NCBI GenBank assembly: GCA_015490895.1
Contig: WFWY01000068.1
Location: 1 to 40,465, forward strand
Reading direction: 5' to 3'
Source of the DNA: Thiotrichaceae bacterium
GTDB lineage: Bacteria; Pseudomonadota; Gammaproteobacteria; Thiotrichales; Thiotrichaceae
DNA length: 40,465 nucleotides
The position numbers were made by a program, and so were the translations under genes. Shown here piece by piece: positions 1 through 8,319 of this stretch (the first letter of the stretch is position 1; each line of letters opens with the position of its first letter). The notes beneath the pieces were generated by a model. That model had not been told where the DNA came from and did no database searches. It saw nothing but the letters and a program-made list of their open reading frames with translations.

Positions 1-1
1 C

Positions 2-133
2 AACCTTCCAGCCGGATATAATGCCTCAATCGCCCAACCCTTACCCGATGTTAGACACCCCACAAGGTATAACCACTACTTTACAAGGCAACATGACTAT
101 ATCATGGAGACAACCACAATGATTAAGCCTTAA
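2..133 (+). CDS. C-terminal fragment of an unidentified protein (runs off the left edge)
   Basis: The frame is open from the window edge to a TAA at 131-133, giving about 43 residues ending in METTTMIKP. I do not recognise the family. The end overlaps the convergent small gene at 130-366 by 3 bases, a plausible convergent arrangement. The reading may be chance because only 44 codons are visible and no start is seen. Confidence 0.3.
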   Translation, partial: NLPAGYNASIAQPLPDVRHPTRYNHYFTRQHDYIMETTTMIKP

Positions 134-366
134 TCCAGCAATATATCTTCATCAAATACATCAGAAAGCTGGCGTTGCAGCTCGCGCTCTGCAAGAATTT
201 CCTCAATATTTCTTCGCAGCACATGACGCTTTTCCTTGATGGGCTTTGTGTCAACCACCTCAGGCGTGTCGTCACCACCGAACTCGATTTCATCAATATC
301 ATCAATATCCAGAAGTGGAAAATCATTATCTTCCGGTATTGACGGGTTGTGTTCTTCAGGTCGCAT
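130..366 (-). CDS. Small acidic PA3496-like protein
   Basis: A 78-residue protein with an acidic N-terminal half (LLDIDDIDEIEFGGDD, about residues 18-33) and a charged helical C-terminal half (RRNIEEILAERELQRQL, about 51-67). This acidic-then-helical layout matches the small Pseudomonas PA3496 family, labelled putative envelope integrity protein. The match is by eye and the function is not established. A GGAGGTG-like ribosome site lies just upstream of the ATG. It is followed on the same strand, 180 bp upstream, by fthC; no hairpin with a T tract separates them. Confidence 0.6.
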   Translation of the reverse strand: MRPEEHNPSIPEDNDFPLLDIDDIDEIEFGGDDTPEVVDTKPIKEKRHVLRRNIEEILAERELQRQLSDVFDEDILLD

Positions 367-545
367 ATTGCACCTCCAGTTTATTATTATTGTTTTTATT
401 CAAACTATTCAAACATAGGTTCTTGTTTGCTCATTATGGGCATTCACTTTATATGCCCTTCTACAAACCAGAAAGCGGCTATTTCAGCCCTGCTAACCAG
501 GAATCCTTTCTCTCTGCTCCTATCCCCAAACCCTCCATAGTTTAC

Positions 546-1136
546 TCAGAAATAGGCCTCCTCTTCTGTAACAATTCCATCAAGTTTCACATCCCAGTAC
601 TCAGGCATCAAAGCCTCCGAGCGCTGAAACTCATAGGCATAACCGATTAATAGTGGCCTGGTTACAGCTTTCAAGTGGGTACTTTCACGCTTGAAAGCGA
701 ATGTACGGTCATAAAAACCACCCCCCATGCCTATTCGGTTATGTTCTCTATCAAAGCTCACCAACGGTGTAATCACCAAATCAAGCTGTTCAGGTTCAAT
801 TCTATCCCCTTCGCCAGGAACGGGCTCTGGAATACCGTACTGATTCTCCTGCAACCGAGTTTGATCATCCACTCTACTGAAGTTTAGCCCAATTTTTCCT
901 TCTTGTTTGATGATTGGCAGATAAAATGCCTTTGTTTCGATAAATTCGGGGGTTAGCAACCAGGTCGGATCAGCCTCCCCTGCCACCGGAAGATAATAGG
1001 CTATATGATGAGCCTGCTTAAAGACCTCGGTCCGCATTATCCGTGCCGCTATTCGTTGAGACAAACAACTAACCTCTGCCTCTTCAAGTGCCAACCGTTT
1101 TGCCTTGATCTGGCTCCGTATTTGTTCAATATCCAC
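546..1136 (-). CDS. fthC: 5-formyltetrahydrofolate cyclo-ligase
   Basis: A 196-residue protein of the 5-FTHF cyclo-ligase family (YgfA/MTHFS), which uses ATP to convert 5-formyl-THF to 5,10-methenyl-THF in the cytoplasm and so recycles an inhibitory folate. The family glycine-rich motif is visible as RIGMGGGFYDRTFAF near residue 138-152, with Phe where many members have Tyr. The N-terminal helix (IRSQIKAKRLALEEAEV) and the YYLPVAGEADPTWLL segment also fit. Full length for the family. It lies 48 bp downstream of mltD on the same strand. The 6S RNA gene often found next to this gene in gammaproteobacteria is not visible on either side. Confidence 0.93.
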   Translation of the reverse strand: MDIEQIRSQIKAKRLALEEAEVSCLSQRIAARIMRTEVFKQAHHIAYYLPVAGEADPTWLLTPEFIETKAFYLPIIKQEGKIGLNFSRVDDQTRLQENQYGIPEPVPGEGDRIEPEQLDLVITPLVSFDREHNRIGMGGGFYDRTFAFKRESTHLKAVTRPLLIGYAYEFQRSEALMPEYWDVKLDGIVTEEEAYF

Positions 1137-1184
1137 AGAAATAACACATTCCCTTACTAAACCTGTTACTTACACTGATTACGC

Positions 1185-2411
1185 TTATCCATAATAACGA
1201 CGCTTGTAGGTTGCTATCCTGAGTCGTTTTCCTGCTCTTATTTTAGTCGATTTAAGGCCATTCATATGCATAATTTTATGAACACTGGTACGGTATCTTT
1301 TTGCAATTCGAAACAGGGTCTCTCCCGAGCGTACTTTATGAGTCACTATCCGCTTTTTAGACTGGTTAGGCTTACGACTCTTCTTGTTACGTTTTTTAAC
1401 GTATTTCGCAACTTTTTTTCGGGAACCCGCCTGGCTGCCCGTATTCATTTTGAGTGTTGAGAGGTAACGGTTACGCATCATGTCAGGGTTAGCAGGAATG
1501 TGAGCAATATGGATACCATGTGCTGCAGGATTACCATAAATTTCCTTGAATGCCAGTAACCGGGGAACATAGTGCCGGGTCTCCCTGGGCAAGCGCAGAC
1601 TCCAGAAATCTGTTGGTAAACCGCGAGCACGATTTCTGGCAATTTCACGTTCAACTCTTCCCTCTCCACAGTTATAAGCTGCCAGTGATAACAGCCAGTC
1701 TCCCTTGAAGCGACGATTAAGATCCTGTAAATAATCCAGCGCCGCACGGGTCGAGGCTTTCCAGTTATAGCGTGCATCATAACGTGAAGAAACAGGCAAG
1801 CCATAACGTCGTGCCGTAGCAGGAATGAACTGCCACAAACCCGCAGCTTTAGCTGGTGAATAAGCCTCATTATTAAAAGCACTTTCAACAAAAGGTAATA
1901 ACGCGATTTCTGTCGGCATGCCCCGGCGCTTCACCTCTGCAATGATAGCTGGCAGGTATTTGGAAGATCGGTGATTCAGCTCAACCATACGCCCAGGCAT
2001 GCGTGCATAAGAACGAATATACCGCTTGACTCTGGATTTGTGATTGTAGTTTCCAAGCTGAAAGCCCTGGTGAACGTCTTTCCAGGTCTGTCGTAGATTT
2101 GTCCCTCTCTTATTACCCGAATAACGGGCTTTTACAGCAAAAACAGTCTGTTGTGGGTTTTTAACCACCTGTGTACCAGTAACGATATTAGCAGGGCGGG
2201 CACGCTGGGTAGTTGCTGTATTTTGGGCATTGATCTGTATCTGCTTATGATGCTGAATATAGCCCGTTTTGCGTAACTGGGAACGTCCTGCATGATCATA
2301 AGCGGTCACGCCCGCCGCAGGTATGGATTTCACTGGCTCATTGGTACAGCCGGGAAGTACAAGTAAAGGCAAGCTGGCAAGCACTACCAGTCTAAACGGG
2401 GTCGGAATCAT
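1185..2411 (-). CDS. mltD: Membrane-bound lytic murein transglycosylase D (lipoprotein, one LysM)
   Basis: A 408-residue murein-cleaving enzyme forming 1,6-anhydromuropeptides at the outer membrane. The N-terminus has a lipoprotein signal ending in the lipobox LVLPGC (Cys about 21). The SLT domain occupies about residues 130-290: LPFVESAFNNEAYSPAKAAG carries the catalytic Glu, followed by GLWQFIPATARRYGL and AAYNCGEGRV. A basic linker (KKVAKYVKKRNKKSRKPNQSKKR) leads to a single C-terminal LysM domain starting at THKVRSGETLFRIAKRY. E. coli MltD has two LysM modules, so this is a shorter variant. It is divergent from the yafS-rnhA-dnaQ group, a conserved gammaproteobacterial arrangement. Confidence 0.93.
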   Translation of the reverse strand: MIPTPFRLVVLASLPLLVLPGCTNEPVKSIPAAGVTAYDHAGRSQLRKTGYIQHHKQIQINAQNTATTQRARPANIVTGTQVVKNPQQTVFAVKARYSGNKRGTNLRQTWKDVHQGFQLGNYNHKSRVKRYIRSYARMPGRMVELNHRSSKYLPAIIAEVKRRGMPTEIALLPFVESAFNNEAYSPAKAAGLWQFIPATARRYGLPVSSRYDARYNWKASTRAALDYLQDLNRRFKGDWLLSLAAYNCGEGRVEREIARNRARGLPTDFWSLRLPRETRHYVPRLLAFKEIYGNPAAHGIHIAHIPANPDMMRNRYLSTLKMNTGSQAGSRKKVAKYVKKRNKKSRKPNQSKKRIVTHKVRSGETLFRIAKRYRTSVHKIMHMNGLKSTKIRAGKRLRIATYKRRYYG

Positions 2412-2431
2412 GTTGAGGCCCTTTATTTATT

Positions 2432-2458
2432 ATTATAATTATGTGCATGGAATGGCAA
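2432..2458 (-). promoter_or_regulatory. Possible sigma-70 promoter for mltD
   Basis: On the minus strand a TTGCCA box (2453-2458) precedes a TATAAT box (2432-2437) with a short 15 bp spacer; the ATG of mltD follows about 20 bp later. The spacer is shorter than the optimal 17 bp, so this is a candidate only. Confidence 0.35.
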
Positions 2459-2628
2459 ATTAAGGATTCCAAAATTCATTCGCATAAGCCCCGAATGAAT
2501 CTGCTACAGTGAGCTGGAATATCCTGTAGTAGATGTTGTACTAAATAATTATGGGTTATGCTACCGTTACCATGCAATGGGGAAAAATATGCAACAGCTA
2601 AAAACAGATTACAAGGATTTTCTCACAA

Positions 2629-3411
2629 GTGGTCTCTGAAGAAGACAAAAAAAAACATCTATATACCGCCTGCTCAGCCTGGTATAACACACCCGCTGGA
2701 GAGTTCGCCCTACAAAAACTGGATGATAAAATTACCGAGAACCTGACAGGAATTTTTGGCTATTTCGCATTGGAAGCCGGTGCATTAGCCAATACACACT
2801 CTTTCCTGGAGACCTCCAGCGTCGATACCTGCTTCATGCTAGGGCGCGACCTTGACATCGAAAGGAAACACGCCACACCCTGTGTTAAAGCCGAGATGGA
2901 AGCCCTTCCTCTTGACTTCCACAGCATTGATCTTGTACTCATGAACCATGTACTGGAATGCTCCACCAACCCACACCAGGTGTTACGGGAAGTAGACCGG
3001 GTACTGGTAGCAGACGGCCATTGCATTATCGTCGGCTTCAACCCCCTTTCTTTCTGGCACCACCGCCGCTCATTCTGTGAAACGAATCCACTTTCCAGCC
3101 CTCCCCGTTTGTATGGAGTCAGCCGGGTACGTGACTGGTTTTCGCTCCTGGGCTGGACCATCCATAAAATTTCCTATGTCAGCTTTCGTGCTAGATTCAT
3201 GAAAGGCAATTTTTTTAACCGGCTCGAGAAAATGGAAAAATGGGGTAGTCTGTATTGGCCTATTTTTGGAAACCTCTATATCATTCATACCCAGAAGCAA
3301 GTGGCAGGTGGCATTATACGCAAAACCATGTGGGATACAGGCAAGGTACTGCCACCCAAAATAGCCATTAACCCGACTCCCCGAAGCCCACAAACTCGTG
3401 AACAAAAATAA
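2629..3411 (+). CDS. SAM-dependent methyltransferase, YafS-like
   Basis: A 260-residue class I methyltransferase of the YafS type (Methyltransf_11), substrate unknown. The core reads EALPLDFHSIDLVLMNHVLE (post-I/motif II region) then LREVDRVLVADGHCIIVGFNPLSFW, characteristic of the family. The start is a GTG: the frame has a stop at 2599-2601 and no ATG before it, and AAGGA lies about 11 bases upstream of the GTG. It heads a plus-strand run with rnhA (ATG one base after its stop codon) and dnaQ. In E. coli gloB sits between mltD and yafS; here gloB is absent and the gap is 217 bp. Confidence 0.85.
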   Translation: MVSEEDKKKHLYTACSAWYNTPAGEFALQKLDDKITENLTGIFGYFALEAGALANTHSFLETSSVDTCFMLGRDLDIERKHATPCVKAEMEALPLDFHSIDLVLMNHVLECSTNPHQVLREVDRVLVADGHCIIVGFNPLSFWHHRRSFCETNPLSSPPRLYGVSRVRDWFSLLGWTIHKISYVSFRARFMKGNFFNRLEKMEKWGSLYWPIFGNLYIIHTQKQVAGGIIRKTMWDTGKVLPPKIAINPTPRSPQTREQK

Positions 3412-3870
3412 ATGCCCCTGAAAAAAACTCAAAATACTGTTGAAGTCTTCACCGATGGTGCCTGTCGAGGCAACCCCGGACCAGGAGGCTGGGGTGTTCT
3501 GCTGCGCTACGGAGACACTGAAAAAGAACTGTATGGATATGTACCTGAAACCACCAATAACCAGATGGAGCTTATGGCAGCTATTCAAGGCCTTGAGGCA
3601 CTCAAGCGCCCCTGCCATGTTACCCTCACCACCGACTCTCAATACGTTCGTCGGGGTATCACCCAATGGATCCAGAACTGGAAAAAAAATAACTGGAAAA
3701 CAGCCCAGAAAAAGCCTGTGAAAAACAAACAACTCTGGCAACGGCTAGATGCAGCAAGCAGCCAGCATCAACTGCAATGGAACTGGGTAAAAGGACATAG
3801 CGGACATAAAGAGAACGAACGGGTGGACGAACTGGCCAACCGTGCCATCGACGAAAAAAAGACCCGTTAG
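3412..3870 (+). CDS. rnhA: Ribonuclease HI
   Basis: A 152-residue RNase HI that cuts the RNA strand of RNA-DNA hybrids. The four catalytic acidic residues are in the expected motifs: [14 protein letters not shown] (Asp15), [16 protein letters not shown] (Glu), [11 protein letters not shown] (Asp) and [11 protein letters not shown] (Asp), with the conserved KGHSGH histidine loop before the last. Length and motif spacing equal those of E. coli RnhA, so it is intact. It starts directly after the methyltransferase stop and is probably translationally coupled to it; dnaQ follows after 43 bp. Confidence 0.97.
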   Translation: MPLKKTQNTVEVFTDGACRGNPGPGGWGVLLRYGDTEKELYGYVPETTNNQMELMAAIQGLEALKRPCHVTLTTDSQYVRRGITQWIQNWKKNNWKTAQKKPVKNKQLWQRLDAASSQHQLQWNWVKGHSGHKENERVDELANRAIDEKKTR

Positions 3871-3913
3871 CGCCAATCAATCCAGGCGCCTGTTAACCCC
3901 CGGAGCAAGCAGC

Positions 3914-4624
3914 ATGACACGACAAATCGTACTGGACACAGAAACAACCGGACTTGAACCCCGTGAGGGTCACCGAATTATAGAGATAGGCTGCGTTGAG
4001 ATACTCAAACGACGCGTGACCAATAACGACTACCACCAATACCTGCAACCTGACAGAGCTATTGATGAAGAAGCGCAGGCCGTTCACGGTATTACACCAG
4101 AATTTCTGGCAGACAAGCCTCGCTTCACCGACATCGTTGATACCTTTATGCAATACGTGGAAGGTGCAGAGCTCATCATCCACAATGCACCGTTTGATGT
4201 CGGCTTTATCAACCACGAACTCCAACTAAGCCACTCAAAGTGGCAGCGCCTGGAAGACCACTGCACCATCCTGGATACACTCGTTATGGCGCGGAAAAAG
4301 TACCCAGGGCAACGCAACAGCCTGGATGCCCTCTGTCGCCGCCTTGATGTAAACAATACCCACCGGGAACTTCATGGCGCATTGCTGGATTCGCAAATAC
4401 TGGCTGATGTCTATCTGGCAATGACAGGGGGGCAAAAAAGCCTGATGCTGGGCAGCAAGGAAAATAACACCATACAGGGTGAACAGGCTTCCACCATTCG
4501 GCGACTTGACGACCAGCGCCTTCCACTATCGGTCATTACTGCCAATGCCAAAGAACTGGCAGCACACCAGGAAAAACTGGAGGCTATAAAGAAACAGTCT
4601 GGACGCTGCCTCTGGAAAAACTAA
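3914..4624 (+). CDS. dnaQ: DNA polymerase III epsilon subunit (proofreading 3'-5' exonuclease)
   Basis: A 236-residue DEDDh exonuclease, the proofreading subunit of the replicative polymerase core. Exo I is VLDTETTGLEP (Asp8, Glu10), Exo II is IIHNAPFDVGFINHEL, and Exo III is HRELHGALLDSQILADVYL. The C-terminal tail, which binds the alpha subunit, ends in KKQSGRCLWKN. The ATG at 3914 is chosen because the protein then begins MTRQIVLDTETTG as family members do and GGAGC lies 7 bases upstream; an in-frame ATG at 3842 would overlap rnhA and add 24 unrelated residues. The rnhA-dnaQ neighbourhood is conserved in gammaproteobacteria, where the two are usually divergent in E. coli but co-directional in many others. 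Confidence 0.95.
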   Translation: MTRQIVLDTETTGLEPREGHRIIEIGCVEILKRRVTNNDYHQYLQPDRAIDEEAQAVHGITPEFLADKPRFTDIVDTFMQYVEGAELIIHNAPFDVGFINHELQLSHSKWQRLEDHCTILDTLVMARKKYPGQRNSLDALCRRLDVNNTHRELHGALLDSQILADVYLAMTGGQKSLMLGSKENNTIQGEQASTIRRLDDQRLPLSVITANAKELAAHQEKLEAIKKQSGRCLWKN

Positions 4625-4744
4625 ACAGTTAGAGTCTCCCCAAACTCCCTCTGTATTCTGAAAAATCAGAAGCTATTGAACAACACAAGGGTAAACTGAA
4701 TCATTGGCATCAAATTTACCATTTTGAGAGAGACAAGAGGCTCG

Positions 4745-5506
4745 TTATTGTTTCAACCGATAACCTGTTTTAAATATCCAGCCCACGATCACCAGACAAA
4801 CCAGTAAAAACACCACAATCATAAACAGACTGATACCCACACTCACATCCGAAACTTCAAAAAAACTCCAGCGAAACCCACTGACCAGATACAACACCGG
4901 ATTCAACAAACTCACGCTCTGCCAAAACGGTGGTAACATCTGTACCGAATAAAAACTCCCTCCAAGAAAAACCAGGGGAGTGATCACCAGCAAGGGAATA
5001 ATCTGTAATTTCTCGAAATTACTAGCCCAAAGACCAATTATAAAACCAAACAAGCTAAACGAAATACAGGTCAAGATCAAAAAAGCGGCTGCCCAAAAGG
5101 GGTGCATAATTTTCAGATCCACAAAAAAACTCGCTGTCAGTAAAATAATACACCCAATGATCAATGACTTGCTTGTGGCAGCCCCTACATACCCCACTAA
5201 AATTTCAAAAGAGGATACGGGTGCAGACAAGACCTCATATATACTGCCCGTAAATTTAGGGAAGAAGATCCCGAACGAAGCATTGGCAACACTCTGCGTC
5301 AGGATAGATAACATGGTCAGCCCCGGTACAATAAACAGTCCATAAGAAACCCCCTCTATCTGCTCGATCCGTGAGCCAATGGCAGAACCAAAAACAATAA
5401 AATACAAGGAGGTAGAAATAACAGGTGAGGCAAGACTCTGAAAAAGTGTTTTCCATGCACGCAACATTTCATACTTGTAGATCACCTTGATTGCTTGAGT
5501 ATTCAT
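4745..5506 (-). CDS. ABC-2 type transporter permease, YadH-like
   Basis: A 253-residue inner-membrane permease of the ABC-2 family with about six hydrophobic segments. The family stretch [31 protein letters not shown] lies near the C-terminus, preceded by [12 protein letters not shown]. The closest named relative by layout is E. coli YadH, partner of YadG; its cargo is unknown. Its start overlaps the stop of the upstream ATPase gene by 4 bases (ATGA-type overlap), so the two are co-translated. Confidence 0.9.
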   Translation of the reverse strand: MNTQAIKVIYKYEMLRAWKTLFQSLASPVISTSLYFIVFGSAIGSRIEQIEGVSYGLFIVPGLTMLSILTQSVANASFGIFFPKFTGSIYEVLSAPVSSFEILVGYVGAATSKSLIIGCIILLTASFFVDLKIMHPFWAAAFLILTCISFSLFGFIIGLWASNFEKLQIIPLLVITPLVFLGGSFYSVQMLPPFWQSVSLLNPVLYLVSGFRWSFFEVSDVSVGISLFMIVVFLLVCLVIVGWIFKTGYRLKQ

Positions 5507-6435
5507 GAATGATTTTCTTCTTTCAGCAGGTTGACAAAAATATCTTCCAGTGAACTTTGTGAAGTCCGCAAATCCTTAAGCATTAAGCCTGCAGCATTAA
5601 TGGCTTGCAGCAAGGCCGTAATCCCCGTGCCATCACCCTGAGTATTGTAGGTATAAATTAACTGCTGACCACCCGTTGACAATTCCAGCTGATAGCCTGA
5701 CAAGCTTTCAGGCAAAGCGCTGACAGGCTCCTTTAATTCAATCAACAACTGCTTTTTACCCAGCTTTTGCATCAATGCCTGCTTGTCTTCAACCAGCAAC
5801 AGGCGACCACCCGCAATGACTCCCACCCGGTCAGCAACTTCCTCGGCTTCCTCAATATAATGCGTGGTAAGAATAATGGTCACCCCCGATGCCTGCAAAC
5901 GCCGTACGATTGCCCACATATCCTTACGCAATTCAACATCAACACCTGCTGTAGGCTCATCCAGAAAGAGGATTCTTGGCTCATGAGAAAGTGCTTTAGC
6001 AATAAGTACCCGACGCTTCATACCTCCTGAGAGGGTACGCAACTCATTGTACTTTTTATCCCACAAAGACAAATCCTTCAGAAGCTGTTTCAGGTATTGA
6101 GGATCCTTTTTCCTGCCGAACAGACCACGACTAAAATTAATGGTATTCCAGACCGTCTCAAAAGCACCCAACGTCAACTCCTGAGGCACCAGGCCAATCA
6201 GTTCACGTGATTGCCGATAATCATTGATAATATCAAAACCCGCCACCCTAACCTGACCCACCGTTGGAGAAACAATGCCACAGATAATCGAAATTAATGT
6301 CGTTTTACCCGCACCATTGGGGCCAAGCAACGCCAGAATTTCTCCTTCTGCAATATCCAGATCAACCTGTTTCAGTGCTTCATGACCTGATTCGTAGGTC
6401 TTGGACAGATTTTTTATCGAGACAATAGTATGCAT
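5503..6435 (-). CDS. ABC transporter ATP-binding protein, YadG-like
   Basis: A 310-residue ATPase that drives the adjacent ABC-2 permease. Visible motifs are Walker [13 protein letters not shown] (about 36-47), the ABC signature [16 protein letters not shown] (about 138-153), Walker [14 protein letters not shown] and the switch histidine in [13 protein letters not shown]. The C-terminal 80 residues form the accessory domain seen in the DrrA/YadG type. Family knowledge suggests export of a lipid or drug-like compound, but no substrate can be inferred from context. Confidence 0.93.
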   Translation of the reverse strand: MHTIVSIKNLSKTYESGHEALKQVDLDIAEGEILALLGPNGAGKTTLISIICGIVSPTVGQVRVAGFDIINDYRQSRELIGLVPQELTLGAFETVWNTINFSRGLFGRKKDPQYLKQLLKDLSLWDKKYNELRTLSGGMKRRVLIAKALSHEPRILFLDEPTAGVDVELRKDMWAIVRRLQASGVTIILTTHYIEEAEEVADRVGVIAGGRLLLVEDKQALMQKLGKKQLLIELKEPVSALPESLSGYQLELSTGGQQLIYTYNTQGDGTGITALLQAINAAGLMLKDLRTSQSSLEDIFVNLLKEENHS

Positions 6436-6472
6436 GCCGAGATACTACGATATTGTGCAAAAAAAGTATTGC

Positions 6473-7369
6473 CTATTTGGAAAAAGTATCTATCGAGCTG
6501 TCGGTTCGTATCCGCAAAAAACTGGCAAAGCGGGGAATACCTTTTTGCGTCAAGCCATAAAATTTATAAGTAACCCGCGCACCAACAGGGGGAGGATGAC
6601 GACGTTCACTATCACTAAAACCCGTCCCAATCCGAAAGATGTTGCCCTTTCTATCTCGAACCAGTATTGCCCCCATCAAGCCCTCATATTTCCCCTTACC
6701 TGGCAAGTGCTTGATTATCGTTGCTTCTGCATCCTGATACTGTTTCACCTTTAACAACGCATCGCGGCGACCTGTTTGATAATAAGCATCTGCACGATGC
6801 AGCATCAACCCTTCAGCACCAAGTGCCGTTACCTCCCTGAGCCTGGCCATTAGTTGTTGATGATTCTCAAGCCGAAACTGTCTAACCATCTGGATTACGG
6901 GCGCAGAAGACTCTTCAAGCAATACTTTTAACTGTTCCAGACGCTCGCTAAAAGTACCGTGGGCATACGGCAGTTCAAAAACCAGGTAACGCACCTTTTT
7001 CCATTCCTGATCAACAGGTTGCGCCTTCCTTACAATACTAACCAGTTGCTCGAATTGCCCTCTTGCAACCCATAACTCTCCATCCAGTGCCTGTTCAGGA
7101 AAGCCCTCCAGAAACCAGTCAGGCGCCTGATATGCATTCCCCTGCCGCGAGAGAAGCTGCTTGCCATCCCAGAAAGCACGCACGCCATCATATTTTTCAC
7201 TCACCCAATACGCCCGGATATCGAGATCATCCTCCTGCTGATAGACATTTGCCAACAACAAATCCGGTGCAACAGAAGACTCGGCTCGACTTGTGCTAAC
7301 TAACAGGCTAAGACAAATATATCCTGACAACAAGAGGCATTGAAAGTAAGTACAATAAAAAGAAGGCAT
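6473..7369 (-). CDS. Secreted ATP-dependent DNA ligase (Lig E type)
   Basis: A 298-residue minimal ATP-dependent ligase. Motif I is EKYDGVRAFWDG with the adenylated Lys59, followed by LDGELW, motif III LVFELPYA, motif IV EGLMLH and motif V LLKVKQY; the OB fold ends in GLTQKGIPRF. The N-terminus (hydrophobic run ending VSTSRAES) is a signal peptide, as in periplasmic Lig E of Haemophilus, Neisseria and Vibrio, where a link to extracellular DNA uptake has been proposed. The start at 7369 is chosen because the frame can be extended to 7441 only through the terminal inverted repeat of element B1, which is not coding. No competence gene is adjacent. Confidence 0.88.
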   Translation of the reverse strand: MPSFYCTYFQCLLLSGYICLSLLVSTSRAESSVAPDLLLANVYQQEDDLDIRAYWVSEKYDGVRAFWDGKQLLSRQGNAYQAPDWFLEGFPEQALDGELWVARGQFEQLVSIVRKAQPVDQEWKKVRYLVFELPYAHGTFSERLEQLKVLLEESSAPVIQMVRQFRLENHQQLMARLREVTALGAEGLMLHRADAYYQTGRRDALLKVKQYQDAEATIIKHLPGKGKYEGLMGAILVRDRKGNIFRIGTGFSDSERRHPPPVGARVTYKFYGLTQKGIPRFASFLRIRTDSSIDTFSK

Positions 7370-7397
7370 AGGCAATAAGTATAAAATAACTAAAGGG

Positions 7398-7735
7398 CAT
7401 CCAGGAGGTTGTCCGAGAACGGAAAGCGTAGCGAAAATCACAGGAGCATTATAAGGTGAAATTATTGGAAAAGGCGAATAGCCGTCGCTATTTAACGATT
7501 TTAAAGAGCCTCTGATTAAGTCCGGTTAAATTTCCTCTGAGATGAAATTCGTCAGTTTTTTGATAGAAAAGTTATCAATAGTCATTCTATTGGTCACTTT
7601 TATAGCGAAAAAATGGTGATATTTCAGCCTCAGGAAAACGATTGGGACTTGATCAGAGGCTCCTTAATAAGCTCAGATCATGATGCTCATGGAATTTGCA
7701 GCAGCTTCTCAGTTTTCAGACAACCTCCTGGATGC
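7398..7735 (+). repeat. Fold-back repeat B1, interrupted by repeat A1
   Basis: Family B member. Its ends are inverted copies: GCATCCAGGAGGTTGTCCGA at the left and the reverse complement of GCATCCAGGAGGTTGTCTGA at the right. Inner arms are also imperfectly complementary (AAAGCGTAGCGAAAATC against GAAGCTGCTGCAAATTC) and the centre holds AATAGC-CGTC-GCTATT, so a transcript would fold into one long hairpin. Removing the A1 insertion leaves about 165 bp, equal to intact copy B2. The left end lies just upstream of the ligase start. Confidence 0.85.
7501..7667 (+). repeat. Fold-back repeat A1 (MITE-like), inserted in B1
   Basis: Family A reference copy, 167 bp counting TTAA at both ends. Terminal inverted repeats are GAGCCTCTGATTAAGTCC and the complement of GAGCCTCTGATCAAGTCC. 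The arms continue pairing to the centre (AAAAGTTATCAATAG against CTATTGGTCACTTTT). It has no coding capacity. TTAA at each boundary fits a target-site duplication: joining the B1 flanks through one TTAA restores the alignment with B2 (GATTTTAATAAGC against GATTTCAATAAAC). Confidence 0.85.
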
Positions 7736-7982
7736 GTATCAGACTGGTCGGCATTTTAGCCGCGGGAAAACAACCACCGACTCAGGTTAAAGTTCGACCC
7801 GGTGCTAACAATCCAATCAACCTGTTTCACTCACAGCTTAGCAGTATAGACCGGTATAGCTTGAGTATTGATTAAATATTAGCCTTCCAGAATCATATTA
7901 TTTCAGCGGGATTTCATGTAAGATAACGGAATCTTTGAGCCTATGGCTAAATAGCTGAATTTAGACTTGCGCCTCTGCAAAG
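7736..7982. other. Gene-free spacer between repeats B1 and B2
   Basis: About 245 bp with no open frame of note, no hairpin with a T tract and no match to either repeat family that I can see. Confidence 0.5.
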
Positions 7983-8145
7983 CCAGGCGGCTATCCGAGA
8001 ACAGGACGAAAATCACAGGGGTGTCATAAGGTGAGATTACTGGAAGAGGTGAATAGCCGCTGCTATTTATGCGATTTCAATAAACCCATATTAGGGTACT
8101 CATAGGGTTTGCAGTAGCTTCCTGGTTCTCGAACAGGCTCCCAGG
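7983..8145 (+). repeat. Fold-back repeat B2 (uninterrupted copy)
   Basis: A 163 bp family B copy, CCAGGCGGCTATCCGAGAAC at the left and the complement of CCTGGGAGCCTGTTCGAGAA at the right. The central hairpin AATAGC-CGCT-GCTATT is kept while its loop differs from B1. It is the uninterrupted reference that shows where A1 entered B1. Directly after it, CCAGGAGCTGTCCGGGAAAA (8141-8160) resembles a further family B left end, so a second, truncated copy may abut it. Confidence 0.8.
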
Positions 8146-8173
8146 AGCTGTCCGGGAAAATCAGAGCCCACTT

Positions 8174-8200
8174 TTGAATATTCACTGCAGACTATATAAT
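8174..8200 (+). promoter_or_regulatory. Possible sigma-70 promoter upstream of the ECF sigma gene
   Basis: TTGAAT (8174-8179) and TATAAT (8195-8200), 15 bp apart, about 120 bp before the sigma factor ATG. The -10 box is perfect, the spacer short. I did not find a convincing ECF-type autoregulatory promoter in the 8146-8319 spacer. Confidence 0.4.
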
Positions 8201-8319
8201 AGTTTTCAATTCCTGACCTCCATCCAGCCGCCAACAACTGCAACTGATTGGCCATGTTAAACTATTATCCAAAAAGTAAAATAAGCTGAACCTTTGCACT
8301 TTTATCTGCGACTAAGCCT

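Noticed and set aside
438-458. Hairpin GGGCAT-N9-ATGCCC as a terminator
   Set aside because: Short stem and no T tract on either strand.
367-545. 6S RNA gene next to fthC
   Set aside because: No conserved 6S stem or bulge sequences found on either strand here or in the mltD-fthC gap.
3842-3913. Longer dnaQ start at 3842
   Set aside because: Overlaps rnhA and adds a non-conserved tail; 3914 has a ribosome site and a family-like N-terminus.
4656-4671. Hairpin TTCTGA-AAAA-TCAGAA after dnaQ as a terminator
   Set aside because: Six-base weak stem without a T tract.
7370-7441. Extension of the DNA ligase N-terminus to 7441
   Set aside because: The added residues are encoded by the terminal repeat of element B1 and the signal peptide would then be buried.
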